Shown piece after piece: positions 34,017 through 42,088 of a DNA stretch of 61,852 nucleotides. The stretch's first letter is position 1. Each line of letters opens with the position of its first letter. The notes beneath the pieces were generated by a model, which saw only the letters and a program-made list of their open reading frames with translations, had not been told where the DNA came from and made no database searches. A program made the position numbers and the translations under genes. Source of the stretch: Kurthia gibsonii (GTDB lineage Bacteria; Bacillota; Bacilli; Bacillales_A; Planococcaceae); assembly GCF_006539985.1 (NCBI RefSeq), contig NZ_BJOB01000012.1, positions 1 to 61,852 of the forward strand, read 5' to 3'.

Positions 34017-35174
34017 TTACATGTTTTCGGTTGCTTTCGTCTTCTTATATAAATAAAGTGAACCAACGAGTGCTGGTAATGTGAAAACAAACATAGCAGC
34101 GAATGCAAAATTCGGTTGGGTATTATAGAAATAACCGCTAATAACCGTTAGAATCGCTGTTCCCCAACTTAATGCAAAAGCGGAATAGATTCCTTGTGCT
34201 TTTGTAATCTGTGTATATTCCAGTTCTTTTGCTAAATACATTATAAAGGCAAAATGTGAGACTGCAAACGATAAAGCGTGTAAACTTTGTGACGCAGTAA
34301 ATATCCATGCATTTGGTACAGCAAAGGCAAGTAACCAGCGCAGTGAGGCACCAATAGATGCTAAGACGAGTAATTTAGCAGGACTCCACTTTGAAAATAC
34401 GCGGTCGGCAATCGCAAATAAGAAGATTTCAAATCCAACACCGACATTAATCACGATACCAATCAAATACTTGGGTACTTCTAAATGCTCTAAGTATAAA
34501 TAGCCATAATTATAATAGGCTGCATGTGAACCTTGGATTAATGTAACTAAAATTAAAATAAAAACGAAATGGCGTGTTTTAAAAATCGTTTTAAAACTAA
34601 CATTATTCACTTTTTTATTTGGCTTTTCTTTTAATGCTTCTGGTACACGTTGTAGATTGACTGCCACGAGTAGTAGTGTATAGGCTATCATAAGCCATAA
34701 CATCGATTGATCGCCGTAAAGAGCAGACACAAGGCTCACGATAATAACCGATACAATAAAACCGAGTGAACCATATGAACGACTACGTCCATAATGAATA
34801 TTATATTTTTGCACTAAAATACCTGCGGTACTATCCAAACCTGGCATAATCGCTGGTAAGAAGAAGCTTAGTAAACACGTTAAAATAAATAATAGCGTTG
34901 TATCACTTGTAAAAATAAATAATACGCTCGTTAAAAATGAGCCGTAAATAAAAATTGTCAGTACTGTACTTTGACTAAAGCGGTTTGCCATCGCCGGAAA
35001 GATGAACATCGTCGAAATCCCGCGCAATATTAACCCTGCACTCATCATCATACTTGCTAATTCAATCGCTACATCTTTTTCATGTACGAGATACCCTGTC
35101 CAATACGGTAGAAAAATCCCCCATGATAAGAAGAAGATAAAATAATGTTGTGCCATCCACTTTTGTTCTCTCAT
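34017..35174 (-). CDS. MFS transporter (YwbF / HcaT-like)
   Basis: A protein of 385 residues, twelve membrane helices. The ATG at 35174 follows TGGAG by seven to eight bases; the reading frame extends another 36 codons upstream but these overlap the divergent regulator's promoter. Residues resemble the LacY-like MFS_1-like subgroup (ISTMFIFPAMANRFSQS, HYGRSRSYGSLGFIVSVI). The substrate is unknown. A Crp/Fnr regulator is divergent and shares the palindrome at 35225-35240. Confidence 0.8.
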   Translation of the reverse strand: MREQKWMAQHYFIFFLSWGIFLPYWTGYLVHEKDVAIELASMMMSAGLILRGISTMFIFPAMANRFSQSTVLTIFIYGSFLTSVLFIFTSDTTLLFILTCLLSFFLPAIMPGLDSTAGILVQKYNIHYGRSRSYGSLGFIVSVIIVSLVSALYGDQSMLWLMIAYTLLLVAVNLQRVPEALKEKPNKKVNNVSFKTIFKTRHFVFILILVTLIQGSHAAYYNYGYLYLEHLEVPKYLIGIVINVGVGFEIFLFAIADRVFSKWSPAKLLVLASIGASLRWLLAFAVPNAWIFTASQSLHALSFAVSHFAFIMYLAKELEYTQITKAQGIYSAFALSWGTAILTVISGYFYNTQPNFAFAAMFVFTLPALVGSLYLYKKTKATENM

Positions 35175-35224
35175 GTTTTCACTCCATTTCTTATTGCAGT
35201 TTAGCACGTATTTCTCTACAATAA

Positions 35225-35240
35225 TGTGAGATATCTCATA
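35225..35240. promoter_or_regulatory. Crp-type operator between MFS and Crp/Fnr genes
   Basis: TGTGAGATATCTCATA is close to the Crp half-site pattern TGTGA-N6-TCACA, with a perfect 12-base core palindrome TGAGATATCTCA. Lying in the divergent promoter region, it is the likely binding site of the adjacent regulator. Inferred. Confidence 0.55.
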
Positions 35241-35256
35241 TTTAAGGTGGTAAATG

Positions 35257-35955
35257 ATGCAAAATTTACAAACAGACGACATAAAACAGGTATTACAGAT
35301 ACATCCTATCCATACACTATTTTCTTTTCCAATCGAACCTTTTTTATCTGTTCAAACATTTCAGCGTGGTGACATGATTATTCATGAAGGCGATACCCCT
35401 GATTATCTTTATTATGTATTAGAAGGGCGCGCAAAAATTTTCACAACGCAGCCGAATGGTAAAGTCGCATTACTCAACTTTATTACAACAGGTGCTTTTA
35501 TCGGTGAACTCGAATTGTTACAAGATGCCACTTATTCAAAAGGAGTACAAGCATTAACGGATTTACAGTGTTTTGCGATTTCCATTCAACAAGTGAAATC
35601 TCTCTTACTACAAGATGCACATTTCTTGCGCCTTCTTTGCGCCTATTTAAGTCGAAAAGCTACGATGCACTCATCTCGCTTTGCACAGGGGCTCTCCTTC
35701 CCACTTGAAAATCGACTTGCGGAATTTATTTTAATCTCTTCTCATGAAGGTATTTACAAAGAAAAGCACACCGAAGTATGTGAATATCTCGGTGTCTCTT
35801 ATCGCCATTTACTCCATGTTTTTGCACATTTCATTAAACAGAAAAAGTTATCGAAACAAGGTCGCACTTATATCATTGAAGATGTGACTGCATTACAAAA
35901 GATGGCGACTGTCACGCACCATCTTGATGTGAGTTTACTTGACTTAGTCGAGTAA
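35257..35955 (+). CDS. Crp/Fnr-family regulator (YeiL-like)
   Basis: About 232 residues. A cyclic-nucleotide-binding fold at residues 25-145 (FQRGDMIIHEGDTPDYLYYV and IGELELLQDATYS) is followed by a winged helix-turn-helix (CEYLGVSYRHLLHVFAHFIK). The recognition helix holds S-x-R-H-L-L-x-V as in YeiL. No FNR-type cysteine cluster at the N terminus. Starts at the second of two adjacent ATGs, six bases from AAGGTGG. Overlaps the next gene's end by 12 bases (convergent). Confidence 0.8.
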   Translation: MQNLQTDDIKQVLQIHPIHTLFSFPIEPFLSVQTFQRGDMIIHEGDTPDYLYYVLEGRAKIFTTQPNGKVALLNFITTGAFIGELELLQDATYSKGVQALTDLQCFAISIQQVKSLLLQDAHFLRLLCAYLSRKATMHSSRFAQGLSFPLENRLAEFILISSHEGIYKEKHTEVCEYLGVSYRHLLHVFAHFIKQKKLSKQGRTYIIEDVTALQKMATVTHHLDVSLLDLVE

Positions 35956-36387
35956 ACCACCGCTATAGTGAAGTTCATAAATAATATGTGTGCCAAAACG
36001 GATATATTCACGTCCGGAAAATCGATCAATACCACCGTAAAATTCATTCAAATAAAGTAGATGTTCCTCTTGGTAGAAGCTCGGACCACGTAATATATTG
36101 GTCCTTTCCTCTTCTACAAGGGCACGGCGTAAAAAAGATAATAGTCGCTTCTCACCTATATCATCATTTAAAATGCCACCCGAATAAACCATTGTCCAAA
36201 TAGGTTCATCTTTTTTATAAATGACCTCATGCCCAGAATAGTAGCGATGGCCAATTTCTTGATTTTCAAAGTGATAGAAACCATCTTTGAATGTTGTATG
36301 GCGTAATCCACCTTGTACATAGTGATCTGCATTCTCTGCATAAATCGATTTTTTCACTTTCCAAATAAATGCTTTTAAATCTCCCAC
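35944..36387 (-). CDS. DUF5680 domain protein
   Basis: A protein of 147 residues with a DUF5680 domain: LKAFIWKVKKSIYAENADHY, PIWTMVYSGGILND, YEEERTN-type helix and YELHYSGGLLD at the end. Function unknown; DUF5680 occurs alone or fused to XRE domains. It is convergent with the Crp/Fnr regulator. Confidence 0.75.
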   Translation of the reverse strand: MGDLKAFIWKVKKSIYAENADHYVQGGLRHTTFKDGFYHFENQEIGHRYYSGHEVIYKKDEPIWTMVYSGGILNDDIGEKRLLSFLRRALVEEERTNILRGPSFYQEEHLLYLNEFYGGIDRFSGREYIRFGTHIIYELHYSGGLLD

Positions 36388-36461
36388 CTCTTCACCTACT
36401 TTACACTTTTTCTTCTTATTCCCTTTTCACTGTTTCATAATCGAATTCCTTCTATTTGAAC

Positions 36462-36500
36462 TAAAAAAACACCTTGGAAATGATTCCAAAGTGTTTTTTC
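36462..36500 (-). terminator. Terminator of the 36.5 kb GNAT gene
   Basis: AAAAAACACCTTGGAA pairs with TTCCAAAGTGTTTTTT around ATGA with one mismatch. Confidence 0.85.
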
Positions 36501-36502
36501 GT

Positions 36503-36913
36503 TTATGTGAATTTTGCAAAAGCGACTGTTTCGCCTTGATCACAAGATGTAAAACCGTGCTTTTCATAGAAGTGACGAACGTCTGGTGCTTCTTCCGTTA
36601 ACAATACTTTTTGTCGTACAGAAGCAAATGTGTGTAATACATCCTCTAATAAGTGCGAGGCAATTCCTTGATTTTGTTCAGCTTCCTTTACCAAAATATC
36701 TTGGACATAGATGATTGTTAAACCATCACCGACAACACGAACTAAACCAACCAATTCTTCCCCTTTATAAGCGCCTACAACATAAAGGGATTGTTCAATG
36801 GCTTGTTGTAGTTGTGGTAAATCTTGCGTATAAGCAAACCAACCGACATCGTTATATAGTTCTGCTAATTGTTCTTTTGAAAATTGTTTTTGTTTTGAAA
36901 AAGTTACTTTCAT
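36503..36913 (-). CDS. GNAT-family N-acetyltransferase
   Basis: A protein of 136 residues. IYVQDILVKEAEQNQGIASH contains the Q-x-x-G-I-A/G acetyl-CoA loop and HFYEKHGFTSCDQG motif B. A two-residue variation in the loop is common in this subgroup (aminoglycoside-acetyltransferase-like and spermidine-like GNATs). Substrate unknown. GGAGG precedes the start. Confidence 0.85.
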   Translation of the reverse strand: MKVTFSKQKQFSKEQLAELYNDVGWFAYTQDLPQLQQAIEQSLYVVGAYKGEELVGLVRVVGDGLTIIYVQDILVKEAEQNQGIASHLLEDVLHTFASVRQKVLLTEEAPDVRHFYEKHGFTSCDQGETVAFAKFT

Positions 36914-36987
36914 ATTTTATTCTCCTCCTAAATGTAATTTAGTGTGAAGAATGCTTACGTAATTTATCCACTGTCTTATACCTCCTT

Positions 36988-37515
36988 TTATAAGAAAAAA
37001 CCACCTAATATAAGACTCAAAACGATTAAAAAAATAACATTTATTTTTACGATATCAATCAAAATATAACAAATTGCGACTAATATGATGGATAACCAAA
37101 TACCCGAGGAATCCATCGATGTTTTTAAGAAACTATATGCGAGTTGCCCCATCAAAATAGCGATTGCTGGTAAGACATATGTGGAAAGTCGCTGTACACG
37201 TTGTGACTTTTTAAATTTATTTAGTAGCCCTAAAAGAGCTATCATTAAAATTAATGATGGCATAATTGTTGCAAAAAGGCAAATAATGGCTCCAATAATA
37301 CCTGCCTGCTCATATCCAATGTACCCTCCCATCTTTGTTGCAATCGGTCCTGGTAGAGCATTCGCCAGACCAACTGTATTACTAAACTCCTCTGTCGTCA
37401 TCCAATGATGTTGCTGCACCACTTCTTCTTCCATTAATGGAATCGTTGCAGGACCTCCTCCATAACCAATCAAATTCGTATAGAGGAATACAACGAATAA
37501 TTGCCAATAAATCAT
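36988..37515 (-). CDS. Chromate transporter, C-terminal-type half (ChrA half)
   Basis: A protein of 175 residues. The family signature GYGGGPATIPLMEEEVV is followed by NALPGPIATKMGGYIGY. Short-chain CHR proteins are one half of ChrA and work as heteropairs. It overlaps the other half by four bases. AAGGGAGG precedes the ATG. Substrate is chromate or sulfate by family. Confidence 0.85.
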   Translation of the reverse strand: MIYWQLFVVFLYTNLIGYGGGPATIPLMEEEVVQQHHWMTTEEFSNTVGLANALPGPIATKMGGYIGYEQAGIIGAIICLFATIMPSLILMIALLGLLNKFKKSQRVQRLSTYVLPAIAILMGQLAYSFLKTSMDSSGIWLSIILVAICYILIDIVKINVIFLIVLSLILGGFFL

Positions 37516-38066
37516 GTACTTTTGCCTCCCTTACGAACTGGAAGAACAAACGCTAATACAAGGAATGATACAATAACAATCCCTGGATGTAGATTGAGAA
37601 TAACCATTAAAATGATACTAATCGCTAATAAAACTAAACCCGTTAGAATTCCTAGCTTATAGTAAGATTTTTTCAAAAAATCAACCATCAAGCTAAACAT
37701 CATCGCAGATACGACAAGTATAACACCTTTTGTCATACCTTGAACAAATGGTACTTCTTGAAACTTTTGTAAACTACCTAATAACAGAATAACAGCTACT
37801 ACAGTCGGTATAACCGCTGCTACAAGTGCATTGAGCATGCCTGTAATACCTGCTACACGGTAACCGACATACCCTGCCATTTTTGTTGCAATTGGACCTG
37901 GTAACGTATTCGCAATCGCTAATGTGTTCGCAAACTCATCTGAATCCATCAATTTAAAATTTTTCACTACTTCTCTTTCAATTAAAGGTATAACCGAAGG
38001 GCCTCCACCAAAACCTAGTACACCTGAACGAAAAAAAGAAATGAAAATGGCTTTTTGTTGTCGCAA
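37512..38066 (-). CDS. Chromate transporter, N-terminal-type half (ChrA half)
   Basis: A protein of 184 residues with GFGGGPSVIPLIEREVVKNF and NTLPGPIATKMAGYVGY. It starts with TTG, after GGAGGTG, and its stop overlaps the start of the second half. Both halves together make a ChrA-sized transporter; adjacent coupled genes fit a heterodimer. Confidence 0.85.
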   Translation of the reverse strand: MRQQKAIFISFFRSGVLGFGGGPSVIPLIEREVVKNFKLMDSDEFANTLAIANTLPGPIATKMAGYVGYRVAGITGMLNALVAAVIPTVVAVILLLGSLQKFQEVPFVQGMTKGVILVVSAMMFSLMVDFLKKSYYKLGILTGLVLLAISIILMVILNLHPGIVIVSFLVLAFVLPVRKGGKST

Positions 38067-38358
38067 AAAAACACCTCCATGTACTTCTTTCCATTATACC
38101 TTTTTTTTGAAATACACATACTTCTTTTTGAAAATAAAGAAAATTCCTTTTAGTTGTTTATAATAAAAATGAAGTTCTTCTTACTGAATGTTTTAAAAAA
38201 TAACTTGATTTTTATACAAATTTAATCATTTATTCATAGATTTCTCTACATTTTATTTATAGTTAAATGGATATCCACGCATCCATTTGGATTAAACGAC
38301 TGAATTCTGCTAAACAGACATGGTAAATTACACGACGTTCGAGGTGATATGATGCTGT
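38067..38358. other. AT-rich region upstream of surface-protein debris
   Basis: No convincing gene. AT-rich, with the promoter region of the chromate transporter genes at the left. Confidence 0.5.
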
Positions 38359-38592
38359 TCATTCGTGTCCATTTGGAAAGTAAAGAATATCTTTCATTGC
38401 ATCTATTTTCGTCGAATAGGTTATAACAATCGTCTTTATTTCTTCTACTGTTTCTGTTTTATACATTTTAAGCATTCTTTCTTTTGGGACAATTTCTCGC
38501 TCTATAATCTGTTGTAAATTACTGATATGAGCGGGGATTTCAATACGTTCAATAACAGATTGTTGATGACAATATTCCCTTTATTCTCTACG
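38359..38592 (-). pseudogene. Unidentified coding remnant
   Basis: One frame is open from a TAA near 38592 down to TGA at 38359 (about 75 codons) and reads as a plausible protein end (IERIEIPAHISNLQQIIE, EREIVPKERMLKMYKTE, VEEIKTIVITYSTKID, MKDILYFPNGHE). There is no start or ribosome binding site. I do not recognise it. It joins the Cna-B remnant in a shifted frame, so both are probably leftovers of rearranged genes. Confidence 0.4.
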
Positions 38593-38695
38593 TCGACGGA
38601 TACTTCATAATCTTTCAGTTCTGTAACTTCTTTTACTGTATATTTAATCGGCTTTCCATCTGCATTTTGATTGAAGGTAAAATTTATTTTTTTGA
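38566..38695 (-). pseudogene. Remnant of a Cna-B-type surface adhesin repeat
   Basis: The frame reads INFTFNQNADGKPIKYTVKE, then VTELKDYEVSVDVENKGNIV and INN. This is the second half of a Cna protein B-type (collagen-adhesin) domain: G-K-x-I-x-Y-T-V-K-E and a gyxxx...I.N ending. No start codon, no LPxTG sorting signal and the other domains are absent; it is a fragment of a larger wall-anchored protein. Confidence 0.55.
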
Positions 38696-38757
38696 GATAT
38701 AAAACATTTATCTAGTGATTTCTTAAAATATACATGATTAAGCTTAAACAACAAGAA

Positions 38758-38801
38758 AAGAGTATATTCGGAATTTAGCTTAATTTTCCAAATATACTCT
38801 T
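38758..38801 (-). terminator. Terminator of the Tet-like GTPase gene
   Basis: AAGAGTATATT-C-GGAA (38758-38773) pairs with TTCC-A-AATATACTCTT (38786-38801), one mismatch, loop of twelve. Confidence 0.8.
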
Positions 38802-38804
38802 CTT

Positions 38805-40730
38805 TTAGTCATTCATTGGACAGTGCATCGCTTCTTTGGCTTCTGTCCAATGAACGGAATAGCCTTTTCCCTTTGCACAAAATACTGAATTTGAACTGTA
38901 CTCAGGGTCAGCATCTTTTTGATACGCCATTTGCTCTATTACTTCCTCTGCATTATGACACACATCATAGCCATCGACACGGAGTTGCAGATTACCTCGA
39001 CCATTCGTTGAAGCAGCAAACTGAATTGGATAGTTACGCATCGTTGCAACTGGTGCACGACCTGTCATATATACCTGTTCACCCATAAATTGTGGTTCAT
39101 CTAGTTGTGCATGACGATTCGTTACATCTGTGACAATGCGTCCAAATAGTTCATGATGCACCTTCAATGAAAATGAATAATACGGTTCAAGTAATTGATT
39201 TTCAGCTTGTTCTAATCCTTGACGCAAGGCACGTAATGTCGCTTCTCTAAAATCACCACCTTCTGTATGCTTCGGATGCGAACGTCCTGTTAAAATCGTT
39301 ACACGTAAATCAGTGATTTCAGAACCTGTTAAAATACCACGATGCTTTTTTTCAATGAGTGATTGCTGAATCATATTTTGCAGTCCGATTGCTAAGTCAT
39401 TCGGGTGGCACTTACTCGTTACTTCAATTCCAGCTCCACGTTCATTTGGTTCGATTTGTAAATGCACTTCTGCATAATGCTTTAACGGTTCAAAATGGCC
39501 GTATCCTCGTACCGTCTGTTGAATCGTCTCTTTATAGATAATTGTCGGTTCTGTAAATGCAATTTGCTCGCTAAAACGTTCTTCAAAAATTTGCTGTAGC
39601 ACTTCTAATTGAATCTCCCCCATAATATGAAGTGTTATTTTCTGTATTTCTTCTTGCCACGTCACACTAAGTGCTGGATCTTCTGCTTCTAACAGACGAC
39701 AATATGCTAGTAACTCTTTCGGATGTAAGGCGCCTTCATAAACAATTTGTGTGCGCATGGTTGGACGCAAATCTATTTCATAAGAAGGCGTAAATTCACC
39801 TACTCCCATACCAACTGTTGCTTCTTTCAAACCAATTACCGCTACCGTATCACCTGCTTCCGCTCGTTGTAATTCCTCAAATTTTTTACCGTGATATTTT
39901 CGAATTTGTGTGATTTTAAACAAAGTCCCACCACAGCGCACATCATCTCTTACTTTCAACGAACCTTGATGAATTTTTATAAAGGCCATACGTTGATTTT
40001 GTTCAATATGACGAATTTTATAAATCATTCCTTGTAACTCTCCCGATTTATGCTGTGGCTGGAGCAATGTATCTAGCACTTCTAATGCAAAATCGATGCC
40101 TTCATCTTTTAATGCTGAGCCATATAAAATCGGTGAAAACTCTTGTACCATGAAAGCTTTCGAAAGCCTTTTTTGCCATTCGCTTTCGGATAAACTTCCT
40201 TCTAAATAGTCTTCTAAATATTGCTCATCTCGTCCCGCAAATTCTTCTATTCCTGTTGCCCAGTCATGAAATGGTAGTGCATATTCCATTAATTGTTGTT
40301 GAATTTCTTCTGTCACTTTTGCTGCATTGGCACTAATTAAATCCATTTTATTAGCGAAAAACAGTGTAGGAATACGGTATTTTCTCAGTAAACGATAAAC
40401 TGTTTCTGTATGTCCCTGTACACCGTCTGTTCCATTTAATAGAAGAATTGCCCCATCCAGTGCCATAATCGAACGCTCCATCTCTGCCGCGAAGTCGACA
40501 TGTCCTGGTGTATCAATCACCGTATAATCATTTTCTCGATATGTAAATGTTGCCTGTTCCGCAAAAACGGTAATGCCACGCTGTTGTTCAATCTCATGCA
40601 AATCTAAATGTGCATTTTGATGATCGACACGCCCAATGGTGCGAATACTTTTCGTATGAAAAAGTAATTGCTCTGAAAAGGTAGTCTTCCCTGCATCTAC
40701 ATGTGCTAAAATGCCAATTGTTTTCTTCAT
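38805..40730 (-). CDS. Ribosomal-protection-type GTPase (TetM/OtrA-like, EF-G family)
   Basis: A protein of 641 residues. The GTPase domain has GILAHVDAGKTTFSEQLL (G1), RGITV (G2), VIDTPGHVDFA (G3), FFANKMDLI (G4) and YGSALKDEGI (G5 region). Domains II to V follow in EF-G order. In TetM the domain IV loop YSPVSTPADF dislodges tetracycline; at the corresponding place this protein has SHPKHTEGGDF, so resistance should not be assumed. It may be a chromosomal translation factor of this subgroup. Single gene with its own terminator; no leader peptide with attenuator is obvious. Confidence 0.8.
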   Translation of the reverse strand: MKKTIGILAHVDAGKTTFSEQLLFHTKSIRTIGRVDHQNAHLDLHEIEQQRGITVFAEQATFTYRENDYTVIDTPGHVDFAAEMERSIMALDGAILLLNGTDGVQGHTETVYRLLRKYRIPTLFFANKMDLISANAAKVTEEIQQQLMEYALPFHDWATGIEEFAGRDEQYLEDYLEGSLSESEWQKRLSKAFMVQEFSPILYGSALKDEGIDFALEVLDTLLQPQHKSGELQGMIYKIRHIEQNQRMAFIKIHQGSLKVRDDVRCGGTLFKITQIRKYHGKKFEELQRAEAGDTVAVIGLKEATVGMGVGEFTPSYEIDLRPTMRTQIVYEGALHPKELLAYCRLLEAEDPALSVTWQEEIQKITLHIMGEIQLEVLQQIFEERFSEQIAFTEPTIIYKETIQQTVRGYGHFEPLKHYAEVHLQIEPNERGAGIEVTSKCHPNDLAIGLQNMIQQSLIEKKHRGILTGSEITDLRVTILTGRSHPKHTEGGDFREATLRALRQGLEQAENQLLEPYYSFSLKVHHELFGRIVTDVTNRHAQLDEPQFMGEQVYMTGRAPVATMRNYPIQFAASTNGRGNLQLRVDGYDVCHNAEEVIEQMAYQKDADPEYSSNSVFCAKGKGYSVHWTEAKEAMHCPMND

Positions 40731-40790
40731 TGTCTTTCCTCATTTCTTATCAAAGCGTCTCTATTATGAATTATATCATGTCCAATAATA

Positions 40791-40830
40791 AAACCATCTT
40801 CTTTCGAATATACACGAAAAAAGATGGTTT
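40791..40830. terminator. Terminator after metA
   Basis: AAACCATCTTCTTTCG (40791-40806) pairs with CGAAAAAAGATGGTTT (40815-40830) with one mismatch, directly after the metA stop on the minus strand. Confidence 0.8.
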
Positions 40831-40835
40831 GCTGT

Positions 40836-41744
40836 TTATTCCCATTCATACGGTGTTTCTTGGTACACATAGTAATTCAACCAATTGGAGAACAATAGAT
40901 GCGTGTGTGAACGCCAACGATTCAACGGTTTTTTCGTTGGGTCGTCGTTCGGGAAATAGTGTTTTGGTACTTGCGGTTCGATACCCTTTGCAACATCACG
41001 GTCATATTCTTGCTTTAATGTATCTGCATCATATTCTAAATGACCTGTAATCATAATTTGTTTTTCATCACGCGATACGATAATAAATGCCCCTGCTTCG
41101 TCTGATTCAGACACGAGTTCTAAATCAGGATGGTTTAAAATAGCTTCTGTTGAAACAGATGTATTACGTGAATGTGGTGCTGTATATACATCATTAAATC
41201 CACGAATTAACTTAACTGTACTATCATGTACGATGTGATCGAATACACCTGAGCATTTTGATGGTAATGTATATTTTCCAATACCATAATGATAGTAAAG
41301 TGCCGCTTGTGCACCCCAACAAATATTCAGAACAGACGTGACATTTGTTTTCGTCCATTCCATAATCTCGACCATCTCGTCCCAAAAATCAACTTCATGG
41401 AATTCAAATAATTCAATTGGCGCTCCTGTAATAATCATACCGTCAAATTTGCGGTGTTTAATATGTTCAAATGTCGTATAAAATGACTCTAAATGATTTT
41501 TACTAACATTTTTCGATTCATGTGTCGCCGTATTTAAAAACGTAACATTTACTTGAAGTGGTGTATTTCCTAAAAGACGCAGTAATTGTAATTCGGTCTT
41601 TTCTTTTTCAGGCATTAAGTTAAAAATTAAAATATTTAACGGACGAATATTCTGACTTGTCGAACGTACTTCATCCATAATGAAAATCTTTTCCTCTTTT
41701 AAAATTTCAGTTGCTGGTAGTCCACTCGGTATATTGATTGGCAT
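40836..41744 (-). CDS. metA: Homoserine O-acetyltransferase (MetA)
   Basis: A protein of 302 residues. The nucleophile Cys is in [30 protein letters not shown] and the catalytic His/Glu ([19 protein letters not shown]) follow. The acyl-specificity position in [10 protein letters not shown] carries Glu, as in Bacillus cereus MetA which uses acetyl-CoA; E. coli MetA has Gly there and uses succinyl-CoA. So O-acetylhomoserine is the likely product, first step of methionine synthesis from homoserine. Controlled by a SAM riboswitch. Confidence 0.9.
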   Translation of the reverse strand: MPINIPSGLPATEILKEEKIFIMDEVRSTSQNIRPLNILIFNLMPEKEKTELQLLRLLGNTPLQVNVTFLNTATHESKNVSKNHLESFYTTFEHIKHRKFDGMIITGAPIELFEFHEVDFWDEMVEIMEWTKTNVTSVLNICWGAQAALYYHYGIGKYTLPSKCSGVFDHIVHDSTVKLIRGFNDVYTAPHSRNTSVSTEAILNHPDLELVSESDEAGAFIIVSRDEKQIMITGHLEYDADTLKQEYDRDVAKGIEPQVPKHYFPNDDPTKKPLNRWRSHTHLLFSNWLNYYVYQETPYEWE

Positions 41745-41766
41745 GATGAAACTCCCCCTTTAAATA

Positions 41767-41797
41767 TAAAAAACCTCACTCTTTGATAAGAATGAGG
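41767..41797 (-). terminator. Riboswitch-controlled terminator of metA
   Basis: CCTCATTCTT pairs with AAGAGTGAGG on the minus strand (41797-41788 with 41783-41774), one G-U pair, followed by six U. Its 5' arm includes TCTTATC (41791-41785), which can pair instead with GATAAGA (41823-41817) of the riboswitch as antiterminator. Confidence 0.85.
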
Positions 41798-41814
41798 CTA
41801 CACATATGTATCCG

Positions 41815-41928
41815 ACTCTTATCTATCAGAAGCATAATGGAGCTTCTGTAGGAATTAGCACCTTTCTGTTTTAAACAGAGGTTGCTGAAGCGTCATCGGG
41901 CCATTCCCTCGGCTTCTCTTGATAAGAC
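41815..41928 (-). promoter_or_regulatory. SAM (S-box) riboswitch upstream of metA
   Basis: On the minus strand the S-box core appears in order: TCTTATC-AAGAG (P1 5' arm), GAGGGAATGGCCCGATGA, CTTCAGCAACC, AAGGTGCTAATTCC, and the P1 3' arm GATAAGA (41823-41817). When SAM binds, P1 closes and the terminator forms; without SAM the GATAAGA arm pairs with TCTTATC in the terminator. So metA is on when SAM is low. All main S-box motifs are present. Confidence 0.95.
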
Positions 41929-42088
41929 AATATTGAATTATTAACTATCATAGCAGAACTATCCTTTAATAGCAAACATTTCTGATAATTCAATAAAATC
42001 TCTCGTTAAAAAATGTAAATAGTGTTTTTCGTCAAATGCAATATGGTAAAATAAAGAAGAAACACGCGAATTGAAGGAGTGACACAAC

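Noticed and set aside
35174-35282. N-terminal 36-residue extension of the MFS transporter
   Set aside because: It overlaps the divergent regulator and promoter region; TGGAG supports the internal ATG.
37085-37408. Plus-strand frame opposite the chromate transporter gene
   Set aside because: Antisense shadow of a conserved membrane protein.
38280-38380. Short direct similarity CCATTTGGA at 38281 and 38369
   Set aside because: Nine bases only; not enough for a repeat or target-site duplication.
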